Part shown: positions 33,983 through 42,493 of the stretch, piece by piece
How positions within the stretch are numbered: the first letter of the stretch is position 1
Layout of the letters: each line of letters begins with the position of its first letter
Source of the DNA: Rothia mucilaginosa
GTDB lineage: Bacteria; Actinomycetota; Actinomycetes; Actinomycetales; Micrococcaceae
Length of the DNA stretch: 64,000 nucleotides
NCBI RefSeq assembly: GCF_001061665.1
Contig: NZ_JVSP01000002.1
Span: forward strand, 153,177-217,176
Direction: 5' to 3'
Notes under the pieces: generated by a model
Told to the model about the DNA's origin: nothing
The model's input: only the letters and a program-made list of their open reading frames with translations
Database searches by the model: none
Program-made: the position numbers and the translations under genes

Positions 33983-35566
33983 ATGGGAGCATCTACCCCT
34001 AAGGCGCCCGCGAAGCGCGAAGGCTTCTCGAGCCGCCGCGTCTTTATCTTTGCCGCCATCGGTTCTGCTGTTGGTCTGGGCAATATTTGGCGTTTCCCCT
34101 ACATCGCATTCGACAACGGCGGCGGCGCCTTCATGATCCCCTACATTGTCGCCCTGCTGACCGCCGGCCTGACTTTCCTGTTCTTTGACTACGCCATTGG
34201 TCACCGTGCGCGTGCTTCGTCGCCGCTGGCCTTCCGCCGCCTGAACCGCAAGACCGAGTTCATCGGCTGGTGGCACATGGGTATTAACTTCGTGATCGCT
34301 ATCTACTACGCCGCTATTGTGGCGTGGTCGTTGCGTTACATGGTTTTCTCCTTCACCAATGCGTGGGGCGATAACCCGAAGGCGTTCTTCCAGGGTGAGT
34401 TCTTGAAGGTTGCGGACACCCCCGGTGTCTCCCTGGACTTCAACATGAACATCCTGATTCCCATGGTTCTCGTCTGGGGTGTGCTGCTGGCTGTGATGGC
34501 TCTGGGCGTGCAGAAGGGTGTTGGCGCGGCCAACATCGTCTTTATCCCGCTGCTGCTGGTCATGTTCGTGGGCCTGGTGATTTACTCCCTGACCCTGCCC
34601 GGCGCAGTTGACGGTCTGAACGCGCTGTTCACCCCCAGCTGGGATTCGCTGGCTAACCCGGATGTGTGGGTTGCCGCCTACGGCCAGATTTTCTTCTCGC
34701 TGTCCATTGGCTTCGGCATTATGATCACCTACTCCTCCTACCTGAAGCCCAAGGCTGACCTGACCGGTTCGGGTGCCGTGGTTGGCTTTGCAAACTCCGG
34801 TTTCGAGCTGCTTGCGGGTATTGGTGTGTTCTCGGCTCTGGGCTTCATGGCTCAGGCTGCGGGCACCCAGGTGAGCGATGTCGCGACCAGCGGTATTGGT
34901 CTGGCGTTCATCGCGTTCCCGACCATTATTTCTCAGGCTCCCGGCGGTGTGCTGATCGGTATTCTCTTCTTCGGCTCCCTGCTCTTCGCGGGCTTCACCT
35001 CCCTCATCTCGATTCTTGAGGTGATTATTGCGGGTGTTCAGGACAAGTTCGCCACCTCGCGTCTTGCTTCCACCGCCCTGGTGATTATTCCGGTCGCCGT
35101 GATTTCGCTGTTGCTGATGCCGACCACTACCGGCCTGTACGTGCTCGATATTCTCGATAACTTCGTGAACCTCTTCGGTATTCTGGCCGCCGGCCTGTGC
35201 GCCATCATCGTCGTGGCGTACGTGGTGCGTGCGCTGCCCGCCCTGGCCGAGCACCTGAACCGTTACTCCTCCATCAAGGTTGGTAAGATTTGGATGGTTC
35301 TGCTGGCCGTCGTGACCCCGCTGGTTCTTGGCTACTCCCTGATTCAGAGCGTCATCAAGCTGATTCAGACTCCGTACGAGGGTTACCCGACAGATATGCT
35401 GGCAATCTTCGGCTGGGGTATGAGCGCGCTCCTGCTGGTCGGCGCGATCGTTGTTTCTCTCTTGCCCTGGTCGAAGAAGTCTCGTGCCGCTGAGAAGCCT
35501 CCGGCACCTCCGGTGATTGCCGGTCAGGTGGAGCACGACCACGTCGATACGACCATTACCCGTTAG
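33983..35566 (+). CDS. metP: NSS-family sodium-dependent transporter (MetP-like)
   Basis: The 527-residue protein belongs to the neurotransmitter:sodium symporter family. The signature GSAVGLGNIWRFPYIAFDNG is at residues 27-46, and twelve hydrophobic helices follow. The sodium/substrate region SIGFGIMITYSSYLK is near 245. A 47-residue membrane peptide is encoded eight bases downstream, an arrangement known from the methionine/alanine importer MetPS of Corynebacterium glutamicum, so methionine or alanine uptake is the likely job. AGAGG precedes the ATG. Confidence 0.88.
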   Translation: MGASTPKAPAKREGFSSRRVFIFAAIGSAVGLGNIWRFPYIAFDNGGGAFMIPYIVALLTAGLTFLFFDYAIGHRARASSPLAFRRLNRKTEFIGWWHMGINFVIAIYYAAIVAWSLRYMVFSFTNAWGDNPKAFFQGEFLKVADTPGVSLDFNMNILIPMVLVWGVLLAVMALGVQKGVGAANIVFIPLLLVMFVGLVIYSLTLPGAVDGLNALFTPSWDSLANPDVWVAAYGQIFFSLSIGFGIMITYSSYLKPKADLTGSGAVVGFANSGFELLAGIGVFSALGFMAQAAGTQVSDVATSGIGLAFIAFPTIISQAPGGVLIGILFFGSLLFAGFTSLISILEVIIAGVQDKFATSRLASTALVIIPVAVISLLLMPTTTGLYVLDILDNFVNLFGILAAGLCAIIVVAYVVRALPALAEHLNRYSSIKVGKIWMVLLAVVTPLVLGYSLIQSVIKLIQTPYEGYPTDMLAIFGWGMSALLLVGAIVVSLLPWSKKSRAAEKPPAPPVIAGQVEHDHVDTTITR

Positions 35567-35574
35567 GAGCCCTC

Positions 35575-35718
35575 ATGTCTATCTCTGCAATTGTGATGCT
35601 GATTGTGGCCATCCTGATTATCTGGGGTGGCCTGGGCCTGGCGATGCTGAACCTGCACCGCCATCCGGACCTGGATGCCCTGGACGAAGCGGCTGAGGCT
35701 CAGGGCTCCGAGCTCTAG
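35575..35718 (+). CDS. metS: Small subunit of NSS importer (MetS-like)
   Basis: This 47-residue protein has one hydrophobic helix (SAIVMLIVAILIIWGGLGLA, residues 4-23) and a short acidic tail. It begins eight bases after the transporter stop, with AGGAG overlapping that stop codon. Size, topology and position match the MetS family, which is needed for transport by MetP in Corynebacterium. It is below the usual size limit of gene finders. Confidence 0.9.
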   Translation: MSISAIVMLIVAILIIWGGLGLAMLNLHRHPDLDALDEAAEAQGSEL

Positions 35719-35732
35719 AGCGTAAACGCGAC

Positions 35733-35779
35733 ATACAGTGATGCCCCGCCGGCTTATAGTTGGCGGGGCATCACTGTAT
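35733..35779. terminator. Bidirectional hairpin between metS and rarD
   Basis: ATACAGTGATGCCCCGCC pairs perfectly with GGCGGGGCATCACTGTAT, and a T-rich stretch follows on the plus side. Confidence 0.92.
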
Positions 35780-35826
35780 TTTATGCGGGTGTTGAGCGTG
35801 CCGAGGGGACAGAACGGGGGAGGGAA

Positions 35827-36852
35827 CTATTTGTTCTCGGAGCGCTGGGTTTGCTCCTGCTCTTCCAGAAGAATCTGCGCATCCTCAGCCTGTACGTTTT
35901 CCGCCTGAACCAGCGGAATCATGCCGGTCTCCGGATCCGACAGCGCGGAGGCGCGGTAGGAACGAGAGGCACGCAGAGCATCCACCGTGAAAATGATGAG
36001 CGCAACCCAGATGAGGCCCAGGCCCAGCACCTTATCGGGGCTCATGTGCTCGTGCAGCACGGTGATGGCCAGAACGAACTGGATGGTCGGGCCCAGGTAT
36101 TGCACCATGCCGATGACCGAGAGCGGCAGGGCCTTGGTTGCCGCCGCAAAGAGCATGAGCGGCACAACGGTGACCACGCCGGTGGAAGCCAGGAGCCAGA
36201 AGTGCCCGGTGCCCTCGCTGAAGAGGGTCATCTGACCCTGTGCGTTGAGGACGAAGAGCGCAATAACGCCGAAGGGAGCCAGGATTAGCGTCTCGAGGGA
36301 CAGCGAGACGATGGGGCTCACCTCATGGGCGATACGGGCCTTGAGCAGGCCGTAGATGCCGAAAGTAAAGGCCACGCCCAGGCCGGTCCACGGCACCTGC
36401 CCGTAGATGAGGCTCATCATCAGCACAGCGATACAGGAAATCGCCACCGAGACCCACTGCGCGGCGCGCAGCCGCTCCTGCAGGAAAATTACGCCCAGCA
36501 CCACCGAAACCAGCGGATTGATGAAATATCCCAACGACACATCAATCGTGTGGCCGGTCGTCGTCGCCACCACGTAGATGAGCCAGTTTGCGCAGATGAG
36601 AATGGAGGCGGCCGTCAGCACCAGCATGATGCGGCGGTTCCGCAGGGTTCGGCGGAAGTCGGCGGTTGCCCGAACAAGAGGTAGTAGCAGGGCGCAGAAG
36701 ATGAGGGAGAAGACCACTCGGGCCACGACGATTTCAATCGGCCCGGCCGGCGCCATGACCACAAAGTAGAGGGGGAGCAGACCCCAGATGAGGTAGGTAC
36801 CGATGATGGTGATAAACCCGTTACGGGTGGCGTGTTTCTGCGTCTCTGACAT
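35827..36852 (-). CDS. rarD: RarD-type EamA/DMT permease
   Basis: The 341-residue membrane protein has ten hydrophobic helices in two EamA repeats. The RarD subfamily signature GTYLIWGLLPLYF near residue 18 and LGYFINPLVSVVLG near 105 are clear. RarD proteins are exporters of unproven substrate; the chloramphenicol-sensitivity name is historical. The C-terminal 45 residues are acidic and Gln-rich. The ATG at 36852 is chosen to give the normal N-terminus; the ribosome binding site is weak. Confidence 0.87.
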   Translation of the reverse strand: MSETQKHATRNGFITIIGTYLIWGLLPLYFVVMAPAGPIEIVVARVVFSLIFCALLLPLVRATADFRRTLRNRRIMLVLTAASILICANWLIYVVATTTGHTIDVSLGYFINPLVSVVLGVIFLQERLRAAQWVSVAISCIAVLMMSLIYGQVPWTGLGVAFTFGIYGLLKARIAHEVSPIVSLSLETLILAPFGVIALFVLNAQGQMTLFSEGTGHFWLLASTGVVTVVPLMLFAAATKALPLSVIGMVQYLGPTIQFVLAITVLHEHMSPDKVLGLGLIWVALIIFTVDALRASRSYRASALSDPETGMIPLVQAENVQAEDAQILLEEQEQTQRSENK

Positions 36853-36980
36853 GGTTTCTTCTTGAGCTACTTTCTTCTGTGCGTGTTCTTTGAGCGTTAT
36901 TCGTCGGGTTGGGGCCGCACACAATCAATCCCGCGCACTGCAGACATCCTCGTGGGGACCGGATAGAGGTGCTCCGGACG

Positions 36981-37019
36981 CCGTCAGGCGCGGTACCACG
37001 AGGATACCGCGCCTGACGG
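36981..37019 (-). terminator. Terminator of the 37037-38350 gene
   Basis: CCGTCAGGCGCGGTA pairs perfectly with TACCGCGCCTGACGG across a nine-base loop. Confidence 0.9.
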
Positions 37020-37036
37020 GGTGTTGTGTATTCGGT

Positions 37037-38350
37037 TTAGAGGCCGAAGAAGCGGGAGAAGAAGCCCTTCTTCTTGGGCTCGGGCTTCTGCTGCTCTTCC
37101 TCGCGGCGCTCCTCGAAGTGCTGACGCTCGTACTCTTCGTGAGCGGCTTCTTCGCGCTCGGCGGGCAGGTCGGGGGCGTCGCCGGCGTTGTGAATCGGCT
37201 CCACGTACTCGGCGATTTCCTCTTCGGTGTACTCGCCCTGTGCCTCGTAAGCTTCGGGCTCCTCGGCGTGCTGCTCTGCCGGTGCCTGCTCGGCGGGAGC
37301 CTCGTGAGTTTCAACGTGCTGCTCGTCCTCGGCACCAATCGAGGCGTCGGTGTAGACGCGGGCCTGCTCGGGCTCGTGCTCCTCGACGGGCTGTTCCGCC
37401 GGGGCGGGCTGAGCCTCGGCGACGGGTGCCTCGTACTCCTCGTGAGCTTCGGTGGCGGGTGCCTCGTAGGTATCAGCAACCGGTGCGTGCTCCGCAATCT
37501 CGACGGCGCGCTCGGCCTCGGCGCGGGCGGCGGCGCGCTCGGCGGCCTCCTGCTCGCGCTGGGCGCTCTGAGCGGCGGCCTCGGCAGCGGCGATGCGCTC
37601 AATCTCGGTACGGGCGGCTGCGAGCGACTCGCGACGCTGGGCAGCGGCGGCGGCGCACTGCTCCAGAACCTCGGGGCCAACCTGCGGCTCGGCCTCCTCA
37701 ATACCGCTGATGCGACCGTCGTCGAACCACAGGCGCAGTGCACCGTCGGTTGCGGTCAGCACGGCGGTTGCCTCGGTATCCCAGGCAATGTGGAAGCCGC
37801 GCTGCTGGGCGTAGGAATCCACCGCCAGAACCTGGTTGTGAATCTCTTCGCTCTGCAGGGTCTTGGCGATAACACGGCCGATGCCCTTGTAGGTGGGGGC
37901 CTCGAGGGCCAGCTCGTGACCCTCCAGCAGAGTCCACGCGCGCACACCGGCACCGGCGGGCAGCGGGTAGTGGGCGTAGAGACCGCTCAGGGTCTTGGCC
38001 GCCAGGGTGAGCCGGCGGGCCAGGGACTCCGAGAGGGGAAGCTCATCGGTGGTCAGTTCGACCAGGCCGTCGCGCTCGCCGGCTTCGCGGGCCTGAATGG
38101 CTGCGGAAACCACGGAGTCGGGGAAGTAGCCCAGCTGCTGCCAGGACCAAATCCAGGTGCCGCGGTTTTCGGATTCGGTGCCCAGCAGGTGCGGCTTGAG
38201 CGAGAGCGGGGGAACGGTCTCAAAGTCCAGGGACTGAGAAGTGAAGTCCACGTTCCACTCGGAGGTACCCACGAGCTCGGCGAGTCGAGCCTGGTACTCG
38301 GTGGAGATAAAAATCGATGCGTCGATAAGATCCTGCAGAGAATTCGTCAT
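37037..38350 (-). CDS. DUF6882-like protein with acidic linker and aromatic C-terminus
   Basis: Residues 1-220 are folded-looking, with TWIWSWQQLGYFPDSVVSAA near 64-83 and LPLSESLARRLTLAAKTLSGLYAHYPLP, a pattern I associate with the uncharacterised DUF6882 family (from memory, not checked). Residues 225-290 are Ala/Glu/Arg-rich and probably a coiled coil. Residues 290-425 are acidic, with repeats such as APAEQ and EAHEE. The last 12 are KKKGFFSRFFGL, a short amphipathic aromatic-basic end that resembles ends of two other proteins in this window. TAATCT lies six bases before the ATG. Divergent from the next gene. Confidence 0.75.
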   Translation of the reverse strand: MTNSLQDLIDASIFISTEYQARLAELVGTSEWNVDFTSQSLDFETVPPLSLKPHLLGTESENRGTWIWSWQQLGYFPDSVVSAAIQAREAGERDGLVELTTDELPLSESLARRLTLAAKTLSGLYAHYPLPAGAGVRAWTLLEGHELALEAPTYKGIGRVIAKTLQSEEIHNQVLAVDSYAQQRGFHIAWDTEATAVLTATDGALRLWFDDGRISGIEEAEPQVGPEVLEQCAAAAAQRRESLAAARTEIERIAAAEAAAQSAQREQEAAERAAARAEAERAVEIAEHAPVADTYEAPATEAHEEYEAPVAEAQPAPAEQPVEEHEPEQARVYTDASIGAEDEQHVETHEAPAEQAPAEQHAEEPEAYEAQGEYTEEEIAEYVEPIHNAGDAPDLPAEREEAAHEEYERQHFEERREEEQQKPEPKKKGFFSRFFGL

Positions 38351-38697
38351 GATTTAAGATTATCAACCTTTTGAGGGTGTATCTGCCCTGTATCCCCCGT
38401 TTCGGGCGCTCTTTCGACGGATGCGTGGCGGGCAGGGCTCGATGGAGGAGGCCGCGGACCTCGGTTCAGCCTCTTGCTGAGGTTGAGGGCGGGGGTCTGA
38501 TTCGGGGTTTTAAGGAGCGTCGAGGAGAGGGCGAACATACATCTTTCGGCGTAAACTATGACCGTGAAGCTGACACGTTCGTTAGAATCGAAGTGAGCGG
38601 CTTTTTCCGGCACCACTGCAAGCCCATAAATCTTTCACATGCAATCACGGATGCACTCTGCCGCGCCGTAATTCAACACTCAAGGATGTATGAACAC
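38351..38697. other. Divergent intergenic region of two uncharacterised genes
   Basis: These 347 bases carry the -10-like TAATCT (38357-38362, minus) and the promoter of the right gene. The right gene's frame is open through much of this region, but it lacks family-like sequence, so I treat it as non-coding. Confidence 0.45.
38357..38362 (-). promoter_or_regulatory. Probable -10 box of the DUF6882-like gene (leaderless)
   Basis: TAATCT, then TAAATC, then the ATG at 38350 on the minus strand. GATAAT overlaps it two bases further out. Confidence 0.45.
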
Positions 38698-40032
38698 ATG
38701 ACTGAACCCCGCCTCACCGAGACGAGTAGCCGCGCTGCGCGCATCCAGGACGCGCTCAATAACATTGGTAGCTGGCTGCTCGACGTTGTGAACGCCGACC
38801 CCGGCTGGAGCGAAATGGTACTCGACGTGAAGCCTCTCGCGGGGCAGATTTTTGTGCGGGTACGCGAATTCCGTGACGGCGAGGAGTACATCGGTACGGT
38901 TGGCCCCCTCAAGGAGGGTTCGCCCATTATCGCTGAGGTGCGCAAGCTGCAGCGCGCAGCCTACGACGGTAACCGCGGCACCTGGTTCACCGCATCTATC
39001 GTGGTGGCGGCTACCGGCTGGCCCAACCCGCAGTTCAGCGTGGGCGCATCGTACAACCGCGACGACGAGCCGGACAACTGGAAGAACGAAGGCACCCTGA
39101 CCGCCACGGACGTGCGCGAGCACCTGGCTGAGTTCCCGCGTGACGCTTCCCGCGTGCCCGAGTGGGCCCGCGAACGTATGGAGGGGCGCGCCCGCCACTC
39201 GGCCGCAGCGGCTCTGGGTTCGAGCGAGCACGAGATTCCGAATCCCTACCTGGTGGCTGCGCTGCAGACCTTCCGGAACGATGTGCAGGAGCGCACCCTC
39301 ATTAACGTGGTGCGCACGATGCTTGGCGGCGATGTTCTGCTGGACGCGACCGGTTCGCTGCTGATTCCCTCGGAGACCGACCCGATGGGCCCCGAATCCG
39401 TGCTGACCCACCAGGTGATTCGCATGCCTGAGACCGGCATGCAGGCCCTGTGCGTCTTCTCATCCTCGGAGCACGTGGGTAAGAGCTACGTGCGCCAGGA
39501 ATCCGAGGGTGAAGAGCTGATTCTTCGCGAGCCCGCGATGAAGGTCTTCATGGATTTCCTCGCGAACGAGGCGCTCGACCTGATTGTGGTCGATCCCGGA
39601 ACCGATCACGAGTGCTACATTGAGCGCGCTCAGGTGCAGTGGATTGTGACCTCTCCCCGCAACGATGGCGCGAAGATGGCGCTGACCCAGGACAACATGC
39701 AGATGCTGCTGGGTTCGCTCGTGTCTCCTGCCTCGGTGCTGTTGGTGGGCGTGGACCCGAACGACCCCTCGGGTTCCTCGTTCGTGTTTGATCCCGACGA
39801 GAACGGCAACCCGCAGAGTCTGCTGGTCTTCACCTCGCCGATTGAGATTGCGGCGCTGGACCCGCATATTGAGGTGCGTTCGGCGAACGCCCTGGAGATT
39901 CTGCGCTACGCGCTGGAGATTGGCGCCCCGAGCGTGAAGGTAAACGCGATTAACCCCTCGACCGTGCTGAGCGCCCAGCAGATTCGTGAGCTGCTGGAGA
40001 TCGTGGATTCGCAGCCCCGTCCCGGCATGTAG
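38698..40032 (+). CDS. Uncharacterised protein with SseB-like C-terminal repeats
   Basis: The 444-residue protein appears to have three parts. Residues 1-170 are an alpha/beta region with LNNIGSWLLDVVNADPGWSEMVLDVKP, somewhat like other actinobacterial proteins of unknown role. Residues 185-310 and 320-440 each contain a pattern like the SseB domain: a strand pair, then FSSSEHVG or FTSPIEIAAL, then a helix and LIVVDPGT or SVKVNAINPS. SseB-like domains occur in several secretion- and stress-linked proteins without proven activity. The ATG at 38698 follows AAGGA at 11 bases; an ATG at 38686 is an alternative. Confidence 0.7.
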   Translation: MTEPRLTETSSRAARIQDALNNIGSWLLDVVNADPGWSEMVLDVKPLAGQIFVRVREFRDGEEYIGTVGPLKEGSPIIAEVRKLQRAAYDGNRGTWFTASIVVAATGWPNPQFSVGASYNRDDEPDNWKNEGTLTATDVREHLAEFPRDASRVPEWARERMEGRARHSAAAALGSSEHEIPNPYLVAALQTFRNDVQERTLINVVRTMLGGDVLLDATGSLLIPSETDPMGPESVLTHQVIRMPETGMQALCVFSSSEHVGKSYVRQESEGEELILREPAMKVFMDFLANEALDLIVVDPGTDHECYIERAQVQWIVTSPRNDGAKMALTQDNMQMLLGSLVSPASVLLVGVDPNDPSGSSFVFDPDENGNPQSLLVFTSPIEIAALDPHIEVRSANALEILRYALEIGAPSVKVNAINPSTVLSAQQIRELLEIVDSQPRPGM

Positions 40033-40052
40033 CTTCAACATACTTAAAACAG

Positions 40053-40100
40053 CTGACCGCTAGCGGCGACCCGATGGTCGTCTCTAGCGGTCAGTCTTTT
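40053..40100. terminator. Bidirectional hairpin after the SseB-like gene
   Basis: CTGACCGCTAG (40053-40063) pairs with CTAGCGGTCAG (40084-40094), then TCTTTT. An inner CGACC/GGTCG stem strengthens it. Also near the end of the convergent fur gene. Confidence 0.88.
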
Positions 40101-40165
40101 AGCAGGCGGATGCGCTCCGGGATCCAGCCGACGCGTAGGATGCGGGGCGCCGCCGCGCTTAACGG

Positions 40166-40762
40166 TTAGTTACCCAGCAGGTGGGCCGCCGCCTCACGCT
40201 GGGCGCGGGCGAGCTTGGCCTCTTCCTCGGTCTGGCAGTCGGTGCAGACGCCCTGGTAGAGCACATCGGCGCTGAAGAGCGCCATGCCGTGAAAATCGCT
40301 GGGGGTCAAGCAGGGGGCGGAGCCCACGGCGCAGTCGACGTCCTCAACCTTGCCGCAGCGCACGCAGAAGGCGTGGTGGTGGTTGTCGCCGGTACGGGTT
40401 TCGTACAGGGCGGGGGTTCCGGGCGGTTCGAACTTGCGGAGCAGGTCGATATCGGTCAGGTCCGCGAGAATGACGTAGACGGACTGGACCGTGATGGCGG
40501 GGATGCGCTCGCGCACGGCCTGCACGATGGTGTCCGCGGTGGAGTGCGGGTGGTCCTGCACGGCGTGGAGCACTGCGAGTCGCTGCTTGGTGACGCGGCG
40601 TCCGCGGGTGCGCAGGCCGGTGGTCCAGGCTTCCTCGAGCTGCTCGTCGCTCATGGGGGAGAGGACGGGTAGCCCGGTGAGGTGTGCGCATCCGGGCCCG
40701 GCTAGTTGTTGTTCTGGGATGGGGGTTGTCTTAACGTCTGTGGTGTTGTGTACGTCGGTCAT
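40166..40762 (-). CDS. fur: Fur-family metalloregulator
   Basis: The 198-residue protein has the Fur winged helix at about 45-115 (RTRGRRVTKQRLAVLHAV, ITVQSVYVILADLTD) and the dimer/metal domain at 118-175. Metal ligands are visible in DNHHHAFCVRCGKVEDV (His cluster and CxxC) and in the later CTDC pair, so a structural zinc site is likely. The Tyr/Thr pattern does not settle whether it senses iron, zinc or peroxide. The 40-residue N-terminal extension is unusual. TAGAAT lies six bases before the ATG, and a perfect 20-bp palindrome sits just upstream, suggesting self-regulation. Confidence 0.9.
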   Translation of the reverse strand: MTDVHNTTDVKTTPIPEQQLAGPGCAHLTGLPVLSPMSDEQLEEAWTTGLRTRGRRVTKQRLAVLHAVQDHPHSTADTIVQAVRERIPAITVQSVYVILADLTDIDLLRKFEPPGTPALYETRTGDNHHHAFCVRCGKVEDVDCAVGSAPCLTPSDFHGMALFSADVLYQGVCTDCQTEEEAKLARAQREAAAHLLGN

Positions 40763-40768
40763 GATCCC

Positions 40769-40774
40769 ATTCTA
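40769..40774 (-). promoter_or_regulatory. Probable -10 box of fur (leaderless)
   Basis: TAGAAT, then GGGATC, then the ATG at 40762 on the minus strand; no ribosome binding site. Confidence 0.55.
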
Positions 40775-40778
40775 CACG

Positions 40779-40823
40779 TTATTATGAGGAATTCATCATT
40801 ATATTATTATGAATTCATAATAA
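40779..40823. promoter_or_regulatory. Candidate Fur boxes upstream of fur
   Basis: TTATTATGAATTCATAATAA at 40804-40823 is a perfect 20-bp palindrome. A degenerate copy, TTATTATGA then TCATCATTA, lies at 40779-40801 over the expected -35 region. AT-rich sites of this type are bound by Fur and PerR regulators. Confidence 0.7.
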
Positions 40824-40999
40824 ATCCTTAGGGGGGACTCAGCAGCGGCTCACCATTTTCGGTCCTCTTTCCAGTCCTCGAGGAACTGGTGGTATCTCCC
40901 GTTCCTGCGACGACCGATGCCGTACAATCGGGAACGAAGGACCGCGCAATGAAGGCGCGACCGATAAACCGTCAAGGAACCACCGGGGAGGGTACGAAC

Positions 41000-41263
41000 G
41001 TGGTCTACAACTTCACGAACCCCATCTATATCCTGCTGATGGTTCTGCTCTTTGGTGCGCCCCTTGTAACTCCCGTTCTCTACGCCCAGTACCGTAGCGT
41101 CAGGTCAGGATTTGACCTGGAGGGGCAAATTATGCTGGGGTTGCTCTTCATTATCTTTCTGGGAGCCTACGGCACCATCCTCATACTGGGTATCTTTCCT
41201 ACCGCAACCGCGCAGGTTCTGGAGCAGGTGCCGCTCGTGACTATCCCCGGGGCTATACCCTAG
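41000..41263 (+). CDS. Small two-helix membrane protein
   Basis: The 87-residue product has two hydrophobic segments: IYILLMVLLFGAPLVTPVLY at about 8-27 and IMLGLLFIIFLGAYGTILIL near 43-62. I do not recognise the family. The GTG at 41000 is chosen because GGGGAGGG lies seven bases upstream; an earlier ATG at 40949 lacks such a site. It precedes htpX by 140 bases on the same strand and may be co-transcribed. Confidence 0.6.
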   Translation: MVYNFTNPIYILLMVLLFGAPLVTPVLYAQYRSVRSGFDLEGQIMLGLLFIIFLGAYGTILILGIFPTATAQVLEQVPLVTIPGAIP

Positions 41264-41402
41264 CCGTCCTGCCCCGTTCTGACGCTCTGGGTGAATCTGC
41301 CGCTTTTGGGGATGCGCCCGGCGGGCCGCTTCCGTATCCTGAAGAGTCAAGCGCGGTCTACCCGCGCTGTCCACCCGCACTTTGGAGCTCAGGAGGTTCC
41401 TC

Positions 41403-42287
41403 ATGCATCGTCACCACAACGGCCTTAAAACCACCCTTCTTATGGGGTCCATGGTGGGCCTTATGCTGCTCATTGGCGGCCTGCTGTCGGCAGCCTTTAA
41501 ATCCTCATCCTTCATCTGGATTATGGGCCTGCTGAGCCTGGGCGGCGTCGCGTACACCTACTGGAACTCCGATAAGCTGGCTCTGCGTTCGATGAACGCC
41601 TACCCGGTCACCCGCGATGAGGTGCCGGTGCTCTATGACATCGTGGAGGAGCTCTCACGCACCGCCGGCCAGCCGATGCCCCGCCTCTACGTGGCCCCCA
41701 CGATGACCCCGAACGCGTTCGCGACTGGCCGTAATCCGCAGAACGCGGCCGTGTGCTGCACCGAGGGCATCCTGCAGCTGCTGGACGAGCGTGAGATGCG
41801 CGGCGTGCTCGGCCACGAGCTCATGCACGTGTACAACCGCGATATTCTGACCTCCTCCGTGGCGGCGGGTATCGCCTCCATCATCGGCATAATCGCCCAG
41901 GTGCTTTCTTTTGGTGCGATGTTCGGCGGCTCGAACCGCGACGATAACCGGGCCAACCCCCTCGCGGCGTTCGTGATTGCTCTGCTGGCCCCTATTGCTA
42001 CGCAGGTGATTCAGATGGCCATTAGCCGTACCCGCGAGTATGACGCGGACGAGGATGGCGCACGCCTGACTCGCGACCCCATCGCCCTGGCCTCCGCTCT
42101 GAATAAGCTTGAGCGCGGCGTCTCTCTATACCCGATGAATCCGGACGACCGTAGCACCCAGGCTGCAAGCGCCATGATGATTGCGAACCCCTTCGGTTCC
42201 CTGCAGAATGTGATGTCCACCCACCCGCCGATGAATCAGCGCATTGCGCGCCTGCAGCAGATGGCCCGCGAAATGGGTCAGTACTAG
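41403..42287 (+). CDS. htpX: Membrane zinc metalloprotease HtpX
   Basis: HtpX cleaves misfolded membrane proteins. The 294-residue protein has two N-terminal helices (about 14-50), the zinc site LGHELMHVYNRDI near residue 139 (HExxH), two further helices near 155-205, and the third ligand region SRTREYDADEDGA near 210. GGAGG lies seven bases before the ATG at 41403. The terminal THPPMNQRIARLQ is typical of the family. Confidence 0.95.
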   Translation: MHRHHNGLKTTLLMGSMVGLMLLIGGLLSAAFKSSSFIWIMGLLSLGGVAYTYWNSDKLALRSMNAYPVTRDEVPVLYDIVEELSRTAGQPMPRLYVAPTMTPNAFATGRNPQNAAVCCTEGILQLLDEREMRGVLGHELMHVYNRDILTSSVAAGIASIIGIIAQVLSFGAMFGGSNRDDNRANPLAAFVIALLAPIATQVIQMAISRTREYDADEDGARLTRDPIALASALNKLERGVSLYPMNPDDRSTQAASAMMIANPFGSLQNVMSTHPPMNQRIARLQQMAREMGQY

Positions 42288-42321
42288 GCTGAGCAAGCCC
42301 GTATAGTTTTTTCGTCAAACC

Positions 42322-42346
42322 CGCCGAGTCGGAAGATGACTCGGCG
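42322..42346 (+). terminator. Hairpin after htpX
   Basis: CGCCGAGTC pairs with GACTCGGCG; CGTCA and TGACG can extend the stem. Confidence 0.6.
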
Positions 42347-42380
42347 TGACGATTATGACCCGCGATGACGGGACTACAGA

Positions 42381-42431
42381 CAAAAATCCTCGGGGTGGCT
42401 ACTGTGGAAGTAGTCGTCCCGAGGATTTTTG
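42381..42431. terminator. Bidirectional hairpin between htpX and yajQ
   Basis: CAAAAATCCTCGGG (42381-42394) pairs with CCCGAGGATTTTTG (42418-42431). The A/T tracts at the base give T runs both ways, and CTACT/AGTAG pair inside. Confidence 0.9.
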
Positions 42432-42493
42432 CGCTCGATGGTGCGCGTCGGATGCGACGGGTGCATCCGCCGGCTCCATTGGACCCCGAGCGC

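Noticed and set aside
33629-35542. A 637-codon open frame antisense to metP
   Set aside because: The translation is hydrophilic, His/Gln/Asn/Arg-rich and the plus strand carries a clear NSS transporter.
36890-38374. A 494-codon plus-strand frame rich in Leu and Gly
   Set aside because: Mirror image of the Glu/Ala-rich minus-strand gene; the minus strand has a proper promoter, terminator and end motif.
38371-38697. N-terminal extension of the SseB-like gene
   Set aside because: The frame is open but the translation is unlike the rest, it overlaps the divergent promoter region, and the ATG at 38698 has a ribosome binding site.
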